Shown in pieces: positions 32,494 through 41,944 of a stretch of DNA of 64,000 nt. Location of the stretch: contig CP124755.1 in assembly GCA_029972135.1 (NCBI GenBank), forward strand, positions 2,046,001 to 2,110,000, written 5' to 3'. The notes under the pieces were generated by a model. That model ran no database searches, was not told the DNA's origin, and was given only the letters and a program-made list of their open reading frames with translations. A program made the position numbers and the translations under genes. The stretch comes from Candidatus Thiocaldithrix dubininis (GTDB lineage: Bacteria > Pseudomonadota > Gammaproteobacteria > Thiotrichales > Thiotrichaceae). Within the stretch, counting starts at the first letter, position 1, and every line of letters starts with the position of its first letter.

Positions 32494-32569
32494 ATTGTCG
32501 ACACATTAATCGTTGACTACCATGCAAAACCAGATGAATAATGAATGAATGTTCATTTAAATCATTCAT
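32494..32569. promoter_or_regulatory. Cluster of inverted repeats upstream of aceA
   Basis: The 325-bp gap between mqo and aceA has no gene but has several elements. ATTGTCGACACA (32494-32505) repeats the mqo motif. AATGAA-TG-TTCATT (32544-32557) has perfect 6-bp arms and TetR-operator-like form, nested with ATGAATGA/TCATTCAT (32541-32548 and 32562-32569). The rest (32570-32732) is a long leader ending in a strong GAGGAGAC ribosome-binding site. Bound proteins are unknown. Confidence 0.5.
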
Positions 32570-32732
32570 AGTTTTTTGATCTTGTTGTTGAAAAAGTAAA
32601 GTACAGATTCGCATTGATGCGAACACGAGGAGGATGGGAACGGTCACTTGTAACAGGGTTGATCGTTGGCAGTTGCCTAAAAATTTTACCGGTTTAGTTC
32701 ACTTTAAATTTAATGTCTGAGGAGACAAGTAG

Positions 32733-34043
32733 ATGACAACTCGTGAAGCGCAGATTGCAGCATTGGAAAAAGACTGGGCAGAAAATCCACGTTGGAAAAA
32801 CGTTAAGCGCGGCTACTCTGCGGCTGACGTTGTACGTTTACGCGGCTCTTTACAACCTGAATACACCTTAGCTAAACGTGGCGCTGAAAAACTGTGGGAA
32901 AAAATCAACGGTGGCGCTAAAAAAGGCTATGTCAATGCATTCGGCGCGATCACTGCGGGCCAAGCTATGCAACAAGCCAAAGCAGGCTTAGAAGCAGTTT
33001 ACTTATCAGGCTGGCAAGTTGCAGCAGACGGTAACACGTCTGAAACCATGTACCCTGACCAATCTCTGTATGCTTATAACTCAGTACCAACGATGGTACG
33101 TCGTATCAACAACACGTTCCAACGTGCTGATGAAATCCAATGGTCACGTGGCGTTAACCCGGGCGACGCAAATTTCATCGACTACTTCTTACCTATCGTT
33201 GCAGACGCTGAAGCGGGCTTCGGTGGCGTATTAAACGCATTTGAACTGATGAAAAACATGATCAGCGCAGGCGCGGCCGGTGTTCACTTTGAAGACCAAT
33301 TAGCGGCTGTTAAAAAATGCGGTCACATGGGCGGTAAAGTATTAGTTCCGACCAATGAAGCAGTTGAAAAATTAATCGCTGCACGCTTCGCGGCTGACGT
33401 TATGGGCGTACCTACTATCGTATTAGCCCGTACTGACGCAGAAGCAGCTAACTTGTTAACGTCTGACCACGACGCGAATGACAAACCATTCTTAACGGGT
33501 GAACGTACCGCTGAAGGTTTCTACCGCGTGAAAAACGGTTTAGAGCAAGCCATTAGCCGTGGTATCGCTTATGCACCTTATGCTGACTTAGTATGGTGTG
33601 AAACGGGTACACCAGACATCGGTTTCGCGCGCGAATTCGCGCAAGCGGTTCAAGCAGCGTGCCCAGGTCAAATCCTGTCTTACAACTGTTCACCTTCTTT
33701 CAACTGGAAGAAAAACCTATCTGACTCTCAGATCGCGTCTTTCCAAGAAGACTTATCTGCATTAGGTTACAAATATCAGTTCATTACCTTAGCAGGTATC
33801 CATGTTAACTGGTACAACACCTTCCAATTCGCTCACGCTTATGCAGGCGGCGAAGGCATGAAACATTACGTTGAAATGGTTCAAGAGCCAGAGTTTGCAG
33901 CGCGCGATAAAGGTTATACCTTCGTATCTCACCAACAAGAAGTTGGCGCGGGTTACTTCGATGACGTGACCACTGTAATCCAAGGTGGTGCTTCTTCTGT
34001 AACCGCATTAACCGGTTCTACTGAAGAAGAGCAATTCCATTAA
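32733..34043 (+). CDS. aceA: Isocitrate lyase
   Basis: 436 residues (E. coli 434). Splits isocitrate into glyoxylate and succinate in the glyoxylate shunt. The active-site signature [14 protein letters not shown], with the catalytic Cys, lies near residue 191; other typical parts are [25 protein letters not shown] and [12 protein letters not shown]. The codon use is more even (GTT, GGT, AAC, CGT) than in neighbours, as expected of a strongly expressed gene, and the ribosome-binding site is excellent. Malate synthase is not in this window. Followed by a strong terminator. Confidence 0.98.
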   Translation: MTTREAQIAALEKDWAENPRWKNVKRGYSAADVVRLRGSLQPEYTLAKRGAEKLWEKINGGAKKGYVNAFGAITAGQAMQQAKAGLEAVYLSGWQVAADGNTSETMYPDQSLYAYNSVPTMVRRINNTFQRADEIQWSRGVNPGDANFIDYFLPIVADAEAGFGGVLNAFELMKNMISAGAAGVHFEDQLAAVKKCGHMGGKVLVPTNEAVEKLIAARFAADVMGVPTIVLARTDAEAANLLTSDHDANDKPFLTGERTAEGFYRVKNGLEQAISRGIAYAPYADLVWCETGTPDIGFAREFAQAVQAACPGQILSYNCSPSFNWKKNLSDSQIASFQEDLSALGYKYQFITLAGIHVNWYNTFQFAHAYAGGEGMKHYVEMVQEPEFAARDKGYTFVSHQQEVGAGYFDDVTTVIQGGASSVTALTGSTEEEQFH

Positions 34044-34080
34044 TCCCTAAGGATTAAGGATCGCCCTTAATGCATATAAA

Positions 34081-34116
34081 GCCCTCCCATGCCTCGCTAG
34101 GCGGGGAGGGCTTTTT
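34081..34116 (+). terminator. Strong terminator after aceA
   Basis: Stem GCCCTCCC/GGGAGGGC (34081-34088 with 34104-34111) extended by an inner GCCT/AGGC pairing, then TTTTT. It also has As on the 5' side, so it could act in both directions. It separates aceA from rraA. Confidence 0.93.
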
Positions 34117-34137
34117 CTTTTAGGCAAGGAGTGAAAC

Positions 34138-34626
34138 ATGGATTTTAAAACCGCTGATTTATTAGACGATAACGAAGATAAAGCCCTACAAGTCGTACAA
34201 CCCGGCTTGCATAATTTTGGTGGACGTAACAAATTCTCAGGCGAAATCGTCACTATCAAGATTCATGAAGACAATTCGTTAGTCCGTGAATTGGTTGCCA
34301 TTGATGGCAAAGGTAAAGTGTTAGTCGTTGATGGTGGCGGCTCAACGCGTTGTGCCTTATTAGGCGATATGCTGGCTGAGAAAGCAGTTAAAAACGGTTG
34401 GAATGGCATTATTGTTTACGGCTTAATCCGCGACTCAGTTGATATTGGCAAAATGGATATCGGCGTTAAAGCCCTAGGTACATTACCGCTAAAAAGCGTT
34501 AAGCGTGGTTTTGGCGTAAAAGATGAACCTGTACACTTTCACGATGTAACCTTCACCCCGGGTCAACACGTTTACTCAGACGAAGACGGCATTATTGTCT
34601 CGCCAGTAGCGTTATTGGGCGAGTAA
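34138..34626 (+). CDS. rraA: RraA family protein (ribonuclease E activity regulator RraA)
   Basis: 162 residues (E. coli 161). Sequence parts typical of RraA: TADLLDDNED at the start, FGGRNKFSGEIVTIK near 23, GKVLVVDGGGSTRCALLGDMLAEKA near 58, and NGWNGIIVYGLIRDS near 88. In E. coli RraA inhibits RNase E; relatives can be class II aldolases (HMG aldolase/oxaloacetate decarboxylase), whose Arg and Asp residues partly match. AAGGAG precedes the ATG. Convergent 15-bp overlap with the glycosyltransferase gene. Confidence 0.93.
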   Translation: MDFKTADLLDDNEDKALQVVQPGLHNFGGRNKFSGEIVTIKIHEDNSLVRELVAIDGKGKVLVVDGGGSTRCALLGDMLAEKAVKNGWNGIIVYGLIRDSVDIGKMDIGVKALGTLPLKSVKRGFGVKDEPVHFHDVTFTPGQHVYSDEDGIIVSPVALLGE

Positions 34627-35964
34627 TTGCTTGAGCGACCAAGGAACTACGCTAGTGGGCGCTAGTTCCTGCTTTATTTTTACTTGAAAATAACTACGTA
34701 TTACTGGATTGCTATACTGTATTAAAATCTCCGCAGCACTCTCTGCACCTTGATTCGGTTTCAACTGTTCCGCAATATAATCGGCGTTAATGGCATACTG
34801 CGGATTGTCTAATAATTCGCTCAAATTCTCAGCAATCTTGCCTAAGTTTACTTTATTAAATGCAATAATCTTGGCAACTTTCAAACGCTTGGCACGATTG
34901 GCATTATCTGGCTGGTCAAATCCTACAGGTACAATCAACTGAGGACGAGCTGAACGTAGGGCATGCGCTAATGTACCTATGCCACCTTGGTGAATGACTA
35001 CAGCAGCGCAAGGAAAAACATGTTGATAAGGTAAATAGCTAAAGATTTTAATATTAGCGTTTAACGGCTGTGGCTGTTTAGGTCCTGTAATTAAGACTGC
35101 ACGCATTCCTAATTGCTGAGCTGCTTGCATCGCATAGTGCCAAAAATCATCGGCAATCCAAACGGCTGAGGAACCTAAGGCAAATACTAAAGGTGGTTCA
35201 CCTGCATTAATGAAATTATAAAATTCATTTAAAACAGACACGTCAAAACTATTATCTTGATAACAAGGGCAACCACACACTTTATGTTTGAGCGGCCAAT
35301 CGGCTTGGGGTTTTGCTAAAGGTGCATCAAATAATGCTAGGGTCAGTAACGGTGAAAATTGCCCTTCAAATAACACTGCTTTATTTTGCGGTGACAATGC
35401 TAATTCTTGCCTCAATTGATCTAAAGGTTGTTGCCACTGTAAAGTTTGTTGTCGAAACAAGCCAAAGGCTAGCTGATGCACCCAAGAGCCTAACCAGCGT
35501 AAATGATATAAGAATGGAAGAGCGGATAATTGCGGTGGGTCATAAACAGACATAAAGCTCATGGGTGCTAACACTGTTGAAACCCAAGGTTTACGATGAA
35601 TTTCTGCCAATAATGGCACAACTACTGCTAATGGATGCGCTACGATTAAATCAGCGTGGGCTACTGCTAAATTAAGACTACTATATATTTTCTTAAGATG
35701 TCTAAATATGACAAACTTTGATAAATAGCGAATGCCTTTTATAGGATGAAAACTTTTCTTAATTAATTTTTCATATCCACCCAAGTCTCGAATACTTGGG
35801 TGGATAGCAATAAACTTAAATCCAGATGTTTCAATAATAGCGCGATATTCTTCACTCGAAGCGATTGAGACTGTTTGCCCTTTATTTATCAAAACTTGTG
35901 CAATTGATAAATAAGGATGCAAATCACCTAATGTCCCCATAGTGACGAACAATATATGCGCCAT
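34612..35964 (-). CDS. UDP-glycosyltransferase (GT1, UGT/sterol-glucosyltransferase-like)
   Basis: 450 residues, GT-B fold. N-terminal acceptor half starts HILFVTMGTLGDLHPYLSIAQVLINKGQTVSIASS, as in bacterial MGT/CrtX-like and sterol glucosyltransferases. The C-terminal donor half has VFALGSSAVW near 265 and the nucleotide-sugar motif CAAVVIHQGGIGTLAHALRSARPQLIVPVGFDQPDNA near 325-360. Glycosylates lipid-like or secondary metabolites; the acceptor is unknown. Downstream of P450, acyltransferase and PEGA lipoprotein genes on the same strand, which suggests a glycolipid or pigment pathway. Confidence 0.88.
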   Translation of the reverse strand: MAHILFVTMGTLGDLHPYLSIAQVLINKGQTVSIASSEEYRAIIETSGFKFIAIHPSIRDLGGYEKLIKKSFHPIKGIRYLSKFVIFRHLKKIYSSLNLAVAHADLIVAHPLAVVVPLLAEIHRKPWVSTVLAPMSFMSVYDPPQLSALPFLYHLRWLGSWVHQLAFGLFRQQTLQWQQPLDQLRQELALSPQNKAVLFEGQFSPLLTLALFDAPLAKPQADWPLKHKVCGCPCYQDNSFDVSVLNEFYNFINAGEPPLVFALGSSAVWIADDFWHYAMQAAQQLGMRAVLITGPKQPQPLNANIKIFSYLPYQHVFPCAAVVIHQGGIGTLAHALRSARPQLIVPVGFDQPDNANRAKRLKVAKIIAFNKVNLGKIAENLSELLDNPQYAINADYIAEQLKPNQGAESAAEILIQYSNPVIRSYFQVKIKQELAPTSVVPWSLKQLLAQ

Positions 35965-36017
35965 ATTGATTCACCTAATGATTTTTTATAATTAAATTAA
36001 ACTAACTATTGATTTAA

Positions 36018-36308
36018 TTACTTAAAATCAAAATTAATTTGATTAGGTATGGTAGCGGTAGGGTCAGCTCCCCAAACCTCTTGATAATTCTTACGTTGTG
36101 TTCCATAACCTGCTTTGCTTGCAGTAAATGAATAAATACTACGCATACCACGAATGTCATTTACTTTTGCAGTTAAAGGGGTTTTTCCTAAATGCTGTCC
36201 ATTTAATTGAACATCTGCACCGGATGGATTTGAAGTAACATGCGTTACTGTTGAACAGGCAGCAGTTAATAACATTAATCCTGCTGTTAATGTAATTGAT
36301 AATTTCAT
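36018..36308 (-). CDS. Small PEGA-domain lipoprotein
   Basis: 96 residues. Lipobox TAAC with Cys18. The mature part has a PEGA-type beta sandwich: VTSNPSGADVQLNGQHLGKTPLTAKV, then ASKAGYGTQRKNY. PEGA proteins bind envelope components or serve as surface lipoproteins; function unknown. 53 bp before the glycosyltransferase gene, so possibly in one transcript with it, and 164 bp after the acyltransferase. Confidence 0.85.
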   Translation of the reverse strand: MKLSITLTAGLMLLTAACSTVTHVTSNPSGADVQLNGQHLGKTPLTAKVNDIRGMRSIYSFTASKAGYGTQRKNYQEVWGADPTATIPNQINFDFK

Positions 36309-36472
36309 ATTTACGACCTATCTTTTATAAAAATATAGCAAGCTTTTTTTATTAACTAGCAAGCTATTTTTGTTTAGTAACCTCATAAGCTTAGTAAGCT
36401 TGCAGACAGCAAAGGTTCAAAGTTCACAAAAGATTTTTATTTGAGCCGTACTAAATTATCTTTAATAAATTT

Positions 36473-37381
36473 TCATAATCTTAGTTCATGTAACATAAAC
36501 CATTGTTCTGGTCGTTGTTTAATCCAATTTTCCATCATTTGATCAAGAGACTCTAATATACTTAATATTGATGTATCCGTTTTATCTGTAATACAAATAG
36601 GCTGGTAAGCAATTACTTTAAAGGAAGGTTTAGGTTCAGATTCACGAATAATATGCACTGGAATAATGGCTGCATTAAAGCGTTGTGCTAATCGTACAAT
36701 ATGCGCTGCATTCGTGCCTTTGCTCGCAATAGGGCGTCCAAATCGAGGGGTATGTACTTGGTTATTTTTAAAATCATCAATCGGCAACCACACTGCCCCA
36801 TTCTGAGCTAAATGCTCATACATTTTTTTCATCGCATGAACATCGGTGGGCACAGTAATAATATTCATGCGTGAACGGGCTATAGCTGAAATTCTACGCA
36901 TAAAACGATTGCGTACAGGCTTATACATTGCCATTAGAGGTATTTTTTTAGCGTGAATATAACTAGCTTGAGCTTCCCAGTTACCCAAATGTACCCCTGT
37001 AAAAATAATTGGTTTACCTGTAGCTAAATAGTCTTTGATAGCAGAATCATCAACCTGTACCCTACCTTTATCCCATAACTTATCGAGAATGGAATACTCA
37101 CACATAGTTTGTCCAATGTTTACCCACATTTTATGCAGTAAGTCATCAACCTCCGCTGAGCTTAATGTTGGATACAAAATGGTTAGATTACGGCGCGCCC
37201 GCTGTGCTTTAGATTTTAAGTAGGTATTAAAGGCTAGTGGACCTAGCCAAGCACCGATGGCTGAATTCAAATATATAGGCATCCAGCGCAAAATATAATG
37301 AATAAAAAACCCACTCATACCAAACAACGGGTCAAATACCCAATAACGTATCCATTGTTTACGTCTGGCCTTATCGCTCAT
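36473..37381 (-). CDS. LpxL/HtrB-family lysophospholipid-type acyltransferase
   Basis: 302 residues from the ATG at 37381 (GAGGAG 9 bp upstream; a TTG one codon earlier is less likely). Family motif HxxxxE is GVHLGNWEAQASY near residue 131; further conserved parts are MAMYKPVRNRFMRR near 155, WLPIDDFKNN near 195 and PRFGRPIASKGTNAAHIVRLAQ. Usually adds a secondary acyl chain to lipid A; here it starts 13 bp after the P450 stop, so it may acylate another substrate made by this operon. An N-terminal membrane anchor is likely (about 15-35). Confidence 0.9.
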   Translation of the reverse strand: MSDKARRKQWIRYWVFDPLFGMSGFFIHYILRWMPIYLNSAIGAWLGPLAFNTYLKSKAQRARRNLTILYPTLSSAEVDDLLHKMWVNIGQTMCEYSILDKLWDKGRVQVDDSAIKDYLATGKPIIFTGVHLGNWEAQASYIHAKKIPLMAMYKPVRNRFMRRISAIARSRMNIITVPTDVHAMKKMYEHLAQNGAVWLPIDDFKNNQVHTPRFGRPIASKGTNAAHIVRLAQRFNAAIIPVHIIRESEPKPSFKVIAYQPICITDKTDTSILSILESLDQMMENWIKQRPEQWFMLHELRL

Positions 37382-37394
37382 CAATATGTTCTCC

Positions 37395-38759
37395 TCACCT
37401 TGCTTGGACTTGCATAGGCAAACCGCATGCGGGTCGTAAGGTTAAACGACATTCATGTTTAACACTCGTGCCAAGCGGCAATGTAAGCCGAAAACGCTGA
37501 GCCAACGTTGCAAATGACATAACCAACTCAACCTGCCCAAAATATTTTCCTAAGCACACACGCGGTCCCAAGCTAAAGGGAATATAAGCATATTTATTAA
37601 TTTTTTCGGGTGCATTCGGCATAAAACGTTCGGGCATAAAGTGATCCGGCTTATCCCAATATTGTTTATGACGATGTAATAACCAAGGAATAACCAACAT
37701 GATGGAGTCTGGTGGAATAGTTTTTTTACGAATGACATCAGGCTGGGAAGATTGCCGCGACAGAATAGGCACAGGGGGATAAAGCCGCATACTTTCATTG
37801 AGTATCGCTTGTGTATAAACCAGTTTGTCATAATCTGCATAACTGGGCAGACGTCCGGCTAATACTTGATCTAATTCAGTGTGTAATTTGGCTTCAACCT
37901 CCGGCACTTGCGAAATTAAATACCAAGTCCAAGCCAACGTATTGGCAGTAGTTTCATGTCCTGCCATAAATAAGACAATCAACTCATTACGAATTTGCAC
38001 CTGAGTAATACTTTCGTAACGCTCATGCTTAGCTGCTTCCAGTAATAAGGAAAGTAAAGAACCATCGGCTTCTTTTTCTAAACTATTTTGGATAATTTTA
38101 TCCACGACCCGATGAATACGTACCGCTGCTTTCCTAGCCTTATGCATATTCATACCCGGCATTGGTAGCCAGCTAGGCAAGCCCAAAAACGTGCTTAAAT
38201 CCATTTGTTCTATCGCAGTTTGGTACTCTGTAAACGCATCTACTACTTCTGTTGCATTTGCTGCCCCTAATTTATTGCCAAATAAGCAACGACAAATAAT
38301 TTCAGCGGTTAGCTTAGCCATCTCTGGTAAAACATGCAGGGTTTGCCCGTTATGAGTTTGCCAATTTTTAGCCAACTCATCTGCAACCTGTACCATGACT
38401 TCACTGTAATATTGAACATGCTGTGAACTAAACAATGGCGTTTGCAACTTACGGCGCATTGCCCACGTCTGTCCATCGCTAATAAACAATCCGTCGCCTA
38501 ACAGCATATCTAATGCTTTACGCATCATCGGACTTTTACGCTCATAATTGTGGTTATTATCAACAAATACATGCTTCACAATATCAGGATGATTCGCAAT
38601 GAACACATGTTGGTTAAAAATCTTGCGGCTCATAAACTGATAATTGAAGGCAGCTTCTGGCCAAGTAGACAGCAAATCCTTACGTGCTAAATATAAAATT
38701 TGCACAGGATTTAAGGGAGCAGCGTGACGATGCGGAAAAGGTGGAATGAAATCACTCAT
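37395..38759 (-). CDS. Cytochrome P450
   Basis: 454 residues, soluble-type bacterial P450. Heme-thiolate motif FSLGPRVCLGK with Cys402, I-helix oxygen-activation AGHETTANTLAW near residue 270, and the K-helix ExxR in NESMRLYPPVP near 325. The C-terminal LTLRPACGLPM and general shape resemble CYP4/CYP102-like and carotene-hydroxylating CYP175-like bacterial P450s. No ferredoxin or reductase gene lies beside it. First gene of the P450-acyltransferase group, 101 bp from the RND gene. Substrate unknown; a fatty, terpenoid or carotenoid compound is an inference. Confidence 0.95.
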   Translation of the reverse strand: MSDFIPPFPHRHAAPLNPVQILYLARKDLLSTWPEAAFNYQFMSRKIFNQHVFIANHPDIVKHVFVDNNHNYERKSPMMRKALDMLLGDGLFISDGQTWAMRRKLQTPLFSSQHVQYYSEVMVQVADELAKNWQTHNGQTLHVLPEMAKLTAEIICRCLFGNKLGAANATEVVDAFTEYQTAIEQMDLSTFLGLPSWLPMPGMNMHKARKAAVRIHRVVDKIIQNSLEKEADGSLLSLLLEAAKHERYESITQVQIRNELIVLFMAGHETTANTLAWTWYLISQVPEVEAKLHTELDQVLAGRLPSYADYDKLVYTQAILNESMRLYPPVPILSRQSSQPDVIRKKTIPPDSIMLVIPWLLHRHKQYWDKPDHFMPERFMPNAPEKINKYAYIPFSLGPRVCLGKYFGQVELVMSFATLAQRFRLTLPLGTSVKHECRLTLRPACGLPMQVQAR

Positions 38760-38860
38760 AAAGGGGCTTAGTTAGGCTTATAATTAAATCTCGCCCAGTT
38801 TTGCAAAATTTATTTGAAAATACTATGCATTCCCTTACGAAAAGCAGTTAGTTTATTGAT

Positions 38861-41800
38861 CTACACCACATTCGTTTTTAAATTATGCTTATCTTCCATC
38901 TTAAACGACTTTTTAAGCAAACGCCCCAAATCATCCACCAGCGTATAAATTGCCGGAATCACCAATAAGCTTAAAAAGGTAGAGGCCAGTAAACCGCCAA
39001 TAACCGCTGCCGCCATCGGTGCACGAAAACTAGGATCAGCGCTACCAAAGCCTAAAGCCGTGGGTATCATGCCCGCGACCATCGCAATGGTGGTCATCAA
39101 AATCGGGCGGGCGCGTTTATGACAAGCATCAACTAATGCATCAAAGCGATTTAAGCCGTGTTCATTGCGAGCAACTACAGCGTATTCCACCAGTAGAATC
39201 GAGTTTTTAGTTACCACGCCCATTAGCATTAATAAGCCAATGACCGAAGGCATAGAGATTGCAAAATTGCCGAGCAATAACGCTAATAATGCACCGCCAA
39301 TAGATAAAGGCAATGCGGCTAAAATGGTAAAAGGCTGTAGAAAGTCATGGAATAACAAAACCAGCACAATATAAATACACAATACGCCAATGAACATGGC
39401 TGTACCGAAGCTACTAAACAGTTCATTCATGGTTTCGGCATCGCCAATGTTTTGGCGGCCCACATTAGGCGGCAGTGATTTCAACGCAGGTAAGTTGTTA
39501 GCTTCTGCCAGCAAATCACCCAAATTACGCCCGTTTAACTCCACATCAATCGTCACATTACGTTTACGGTCTAAACGGTCGATCTGTGCGGGACCACTGC
39601 CCATATTAATATTGGCAACGCTATCTAAGGCGATTAGACCGCGCGCACTGGGAATTTGTAATTGACGAATTAGCTCTAAATTCTTACGCACATACTCCGC
39701 TAAACGTACCCGAATCGGAATTTGCCGCTGGGGTAAGTTGAGTTTGGGCAACTGGGTGGCAAAGTCGCCACTGGTAGCAAATTGCACAAAACTGGCTAAG
39801 GTTTGTGCGGTAATCCCTAAATCAGCGGCTTGTGCATAATCCGGCACAATCTGAATTTCAGGGCGCTGCAAACTAGCACTTGAGGTAATATTGCCAATAC
39901 CTTGTAAGGTGCGTAAATCACGGATAACAGCATTGCTTGCTTGTTGCAAAGCGTCGCCATCTTCGCTGGTTAAGACAATTTGCATTTTTTCGCCCCCTAA
40001 ACCCACGGTATAGCGTGCGCCGGGTAAACGTTCTAATCGGTGGCGAATATCGGTTTCAATTTCGGTTTGCTTGCGTTGGCGTTCGCTGCGGTGCGTTAAA
40101 TTAACCGTTAACGTGGCTTTACGAATATCCGCGCTAGCACCCAGTGCAAACGGCCCACCATCGCCACTAAATGAACCGACAGATGTAAAAATATGTGTGA
40201 CTTCTGGAATGTCCGCTACTAAGCTACGCGCTTTGTCAGCCGCCAGCCGTGTATCTTCTAACGTTGAACCGGGTTGTAATTCCAATTTAATGGCGGTTTG
40301 CCCTAAATCACTCGGTGGTGAAAACCCTGTGGGCAATAAAGGCACAACACTTAAGGACGCAATAAATAATATCAGCGCCAGCAAAATGGTAATAAAGCGG
40401 TGCTTAATACACCATTTAACCACGGATAAGTAGGTGCGCATCACCCAACCGTCTTGCGTTTCAGGATGTGCATGTGGTTTAAGAAAATAAGCAGCCATCA
40501 TTGGCGTGAGTAAACGCGCCACCACCAAGGAGAAAAAGATTGCAATTGCCGCTGTCATACCAAACGGCTCAAAGAATTTTCCGGGAATACCGCCCATAAA
40601 TGCGGTTGGTAGAAAGACCGCAATTAAGGTAAAGGTAGTCGCAATGACCGCCATGCCGATTTCATCTGCTGCCTCCATTGCCGCCTGATAAGGGGTTTTA
40701 CCCATATTCAAATGTCGAACAATATTTTCAATTTCAACAATGGCATCATCGACTAAAATCCCAACCACTAGCGCTAATGACAATAAGGTTAAGACATTTA
40801 AGGTATAGCCTAAGTGGTACATCACCAAAAAAGTGGGAATAATCGACAACGGCAAAGCGGCAGCCGAGACTAACGTGGCGCGCCAATCGTGCAAGAAAAT
40901 AAACACTACCACAATCGCCAGAAATGCCCCTTCATATAACAGCGACATAGAGCCTTCATAATCATCGACCACAGGCTGTACAGTGTTAAAGGCTTCGGCA
41001 ATTTTAACATAGGGATAAGCGCGGCTGAGTTCGGCAATAGTTTGGCGGGCTGCTTCAGCAACGGCAACTTCACTTGAACCTTTCGTGCGGGTAATTTGAA
41101 AACCCACCACCGGTTTACCGTCTAAAAAGGCATAGGCGCTACGCTCGGCAATGGTATCGCTCACTTTTGCTACTTCATCGACCCGCACTTTACGCCCATC
41201 GCCTAGTGGAATTTGTAAAGCTGCAATCTCCGCGACGTCTTTAACCGCACCTAACGTACGAATGGATTGTACCGCGCCACCAATATCCCCGCGACCACCG
41301 GAGGCATCTTGTTGGACTCGTTTAATTTGATTCGATACATCACTAGCGGTTACGCCTAAACCCGCCATGAGTGCCGGATCTAGATCAATATGAATCTCGC
41401 GGCTAACCCCACCAATACGACTGACTCCGCCAACACCTTTGGTAGCCAATAATCGCTTTGCCACTTCATTATCGACAAACCACGATAAGTCCTTTTCGTC
41501 CATATTAGGCGAGGCAACCGTGAAGGTTAAAATCGGGCTACCTGCCGTACTAATTTTTGAAACGGTCGGCGGCATCATCGCACTAGGCAAATTCGCCCGT
41601 ACACTATCTACCGCATTTCTGACTTCATTTTGTGCAACTTCATTGTCTTTCTCGACATTGAATTCCACGCTAATAATCGCTGCCCCATCGGTTAGATTGG
41701 TGTAGATATGTTTAACACCCGATAAGGTCGCCACTTGATCTTCAATTTTACGCGCTACTTCGGTTTCTAATTGTGAAGGCGATGCCCCTTCTAATGCAGC

Positions 41801-41944
41801 AGTAACGGTAATAATCGGCAATTCAATATCAGGGAATTGTTGAATCCCTAATTTTTTAAAACTGGCAATGCCAAGTATGGTCAATAAGCCAAATACCAAC
41901 AAAACCGGCACTGGGTTACGAATTGACCATGACGAAACATTCAT
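38861..41944 (-). CDS. RND-family efflux transporter, inner-membrane pump subunit
   Basis: 1027 residues with the AcrB-like plan: helix at 10-30, large periplasmic loop, helices 2-6 around 335-470, a second loop, and helices 8-12. The proton-relay Asp pair is in GILVDDAIVEIENIVRH near residue 405. Starts MNVSSWSIRNPVPVLLVFGLLTILG, typical of HAE/hydrophobe exporters. Its ATG shares a base with the stop of the membrane-fusion gene (TAATG), so translation is coupled. No TolC-type gene is nearby. Substrate unknown. Confidence 0.95.
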   Translation of the reverse strand: MNVSSWSIRNPVPVLLVFGLLTILGIASFKKLGIQQFPDIELPIITVTAALEGASPSQLETEVARKIEDQVATLSGVKHIYTNLTDGAAIISVEFNVEKDNEVAQNEVRNAVDSVRANLPSAMMPPTVSKISTAGSPILTFTVASPNMDEKDLSWFVDNEVAKRLLATKGVGGVSRIGGVSREIHIDLDPALMAGLGVTASDVSNQIKRVQQDASGGRGDIGGAVQSIRTLGAVKDVAEIAALQIPLGDGRKVRVDEVAKVSDTIAERSAYAFLDGKPVVGFQITRTKGSSEVAVAEAARQTIAELSRAYPYVKIAEAFNTVQPVVDDYEGSMSLLYEGAFLAIVVVFIFLHDWRATLVSAAALPLSIIPTFLVMYHLGYTLNVLTLLSLALVVGILVDDAIVEIENIVRHLNMGKTPYQAAMEAADEIGMAVIATTFTLIAVFLPTAFMGGIPGKFFEPFGMTAAIAIFFSLVVARLLTPMMAAYFLKPHAHPETQDGWVMRTYLSVVKWCIKHRFITILLALILFIASLSVVPLLPTGFSPPSDLGQTAIKLELQPGSTLEDTRLAADKARSLVADIPEVTHIFTSVGSFSGDGGPFALGASADIRKATLTVNLTHRSERQRKQTEIETDIRHRLERLPGARYTVGLGGEKMQIVLTSEDGDALQQASNAVIRDLRTLQGIGNITSSASLQRPEIQIVPDYAQAADLGITAQTLASFVQFATSGDFATQLPKLNLPQRQIPIRVRLAEYVRKNLELIRQLQIPSARGLIALDSVANINMGSGPAQIDRLDRKRNVTIDVELNGRNLGDLLAEANNLPALKSLPPNVGRQNIGDAETMNELFSSFGTAMFIGVLCIYIVLVLLFHDFLQPFTILAALPLSIGGALLALLLGNFAISMPSVIGLLMLMGVVTKNSILLVEYAVVARNEHGLNRFDALVDACHKRARPILMTTIAMVAGMIPTALGFGSADPSFRAPMAAAVIGGLLASTFLSLLVIPAIYTLVDDLGRLLKKSFKMEDKHNLKTNVV

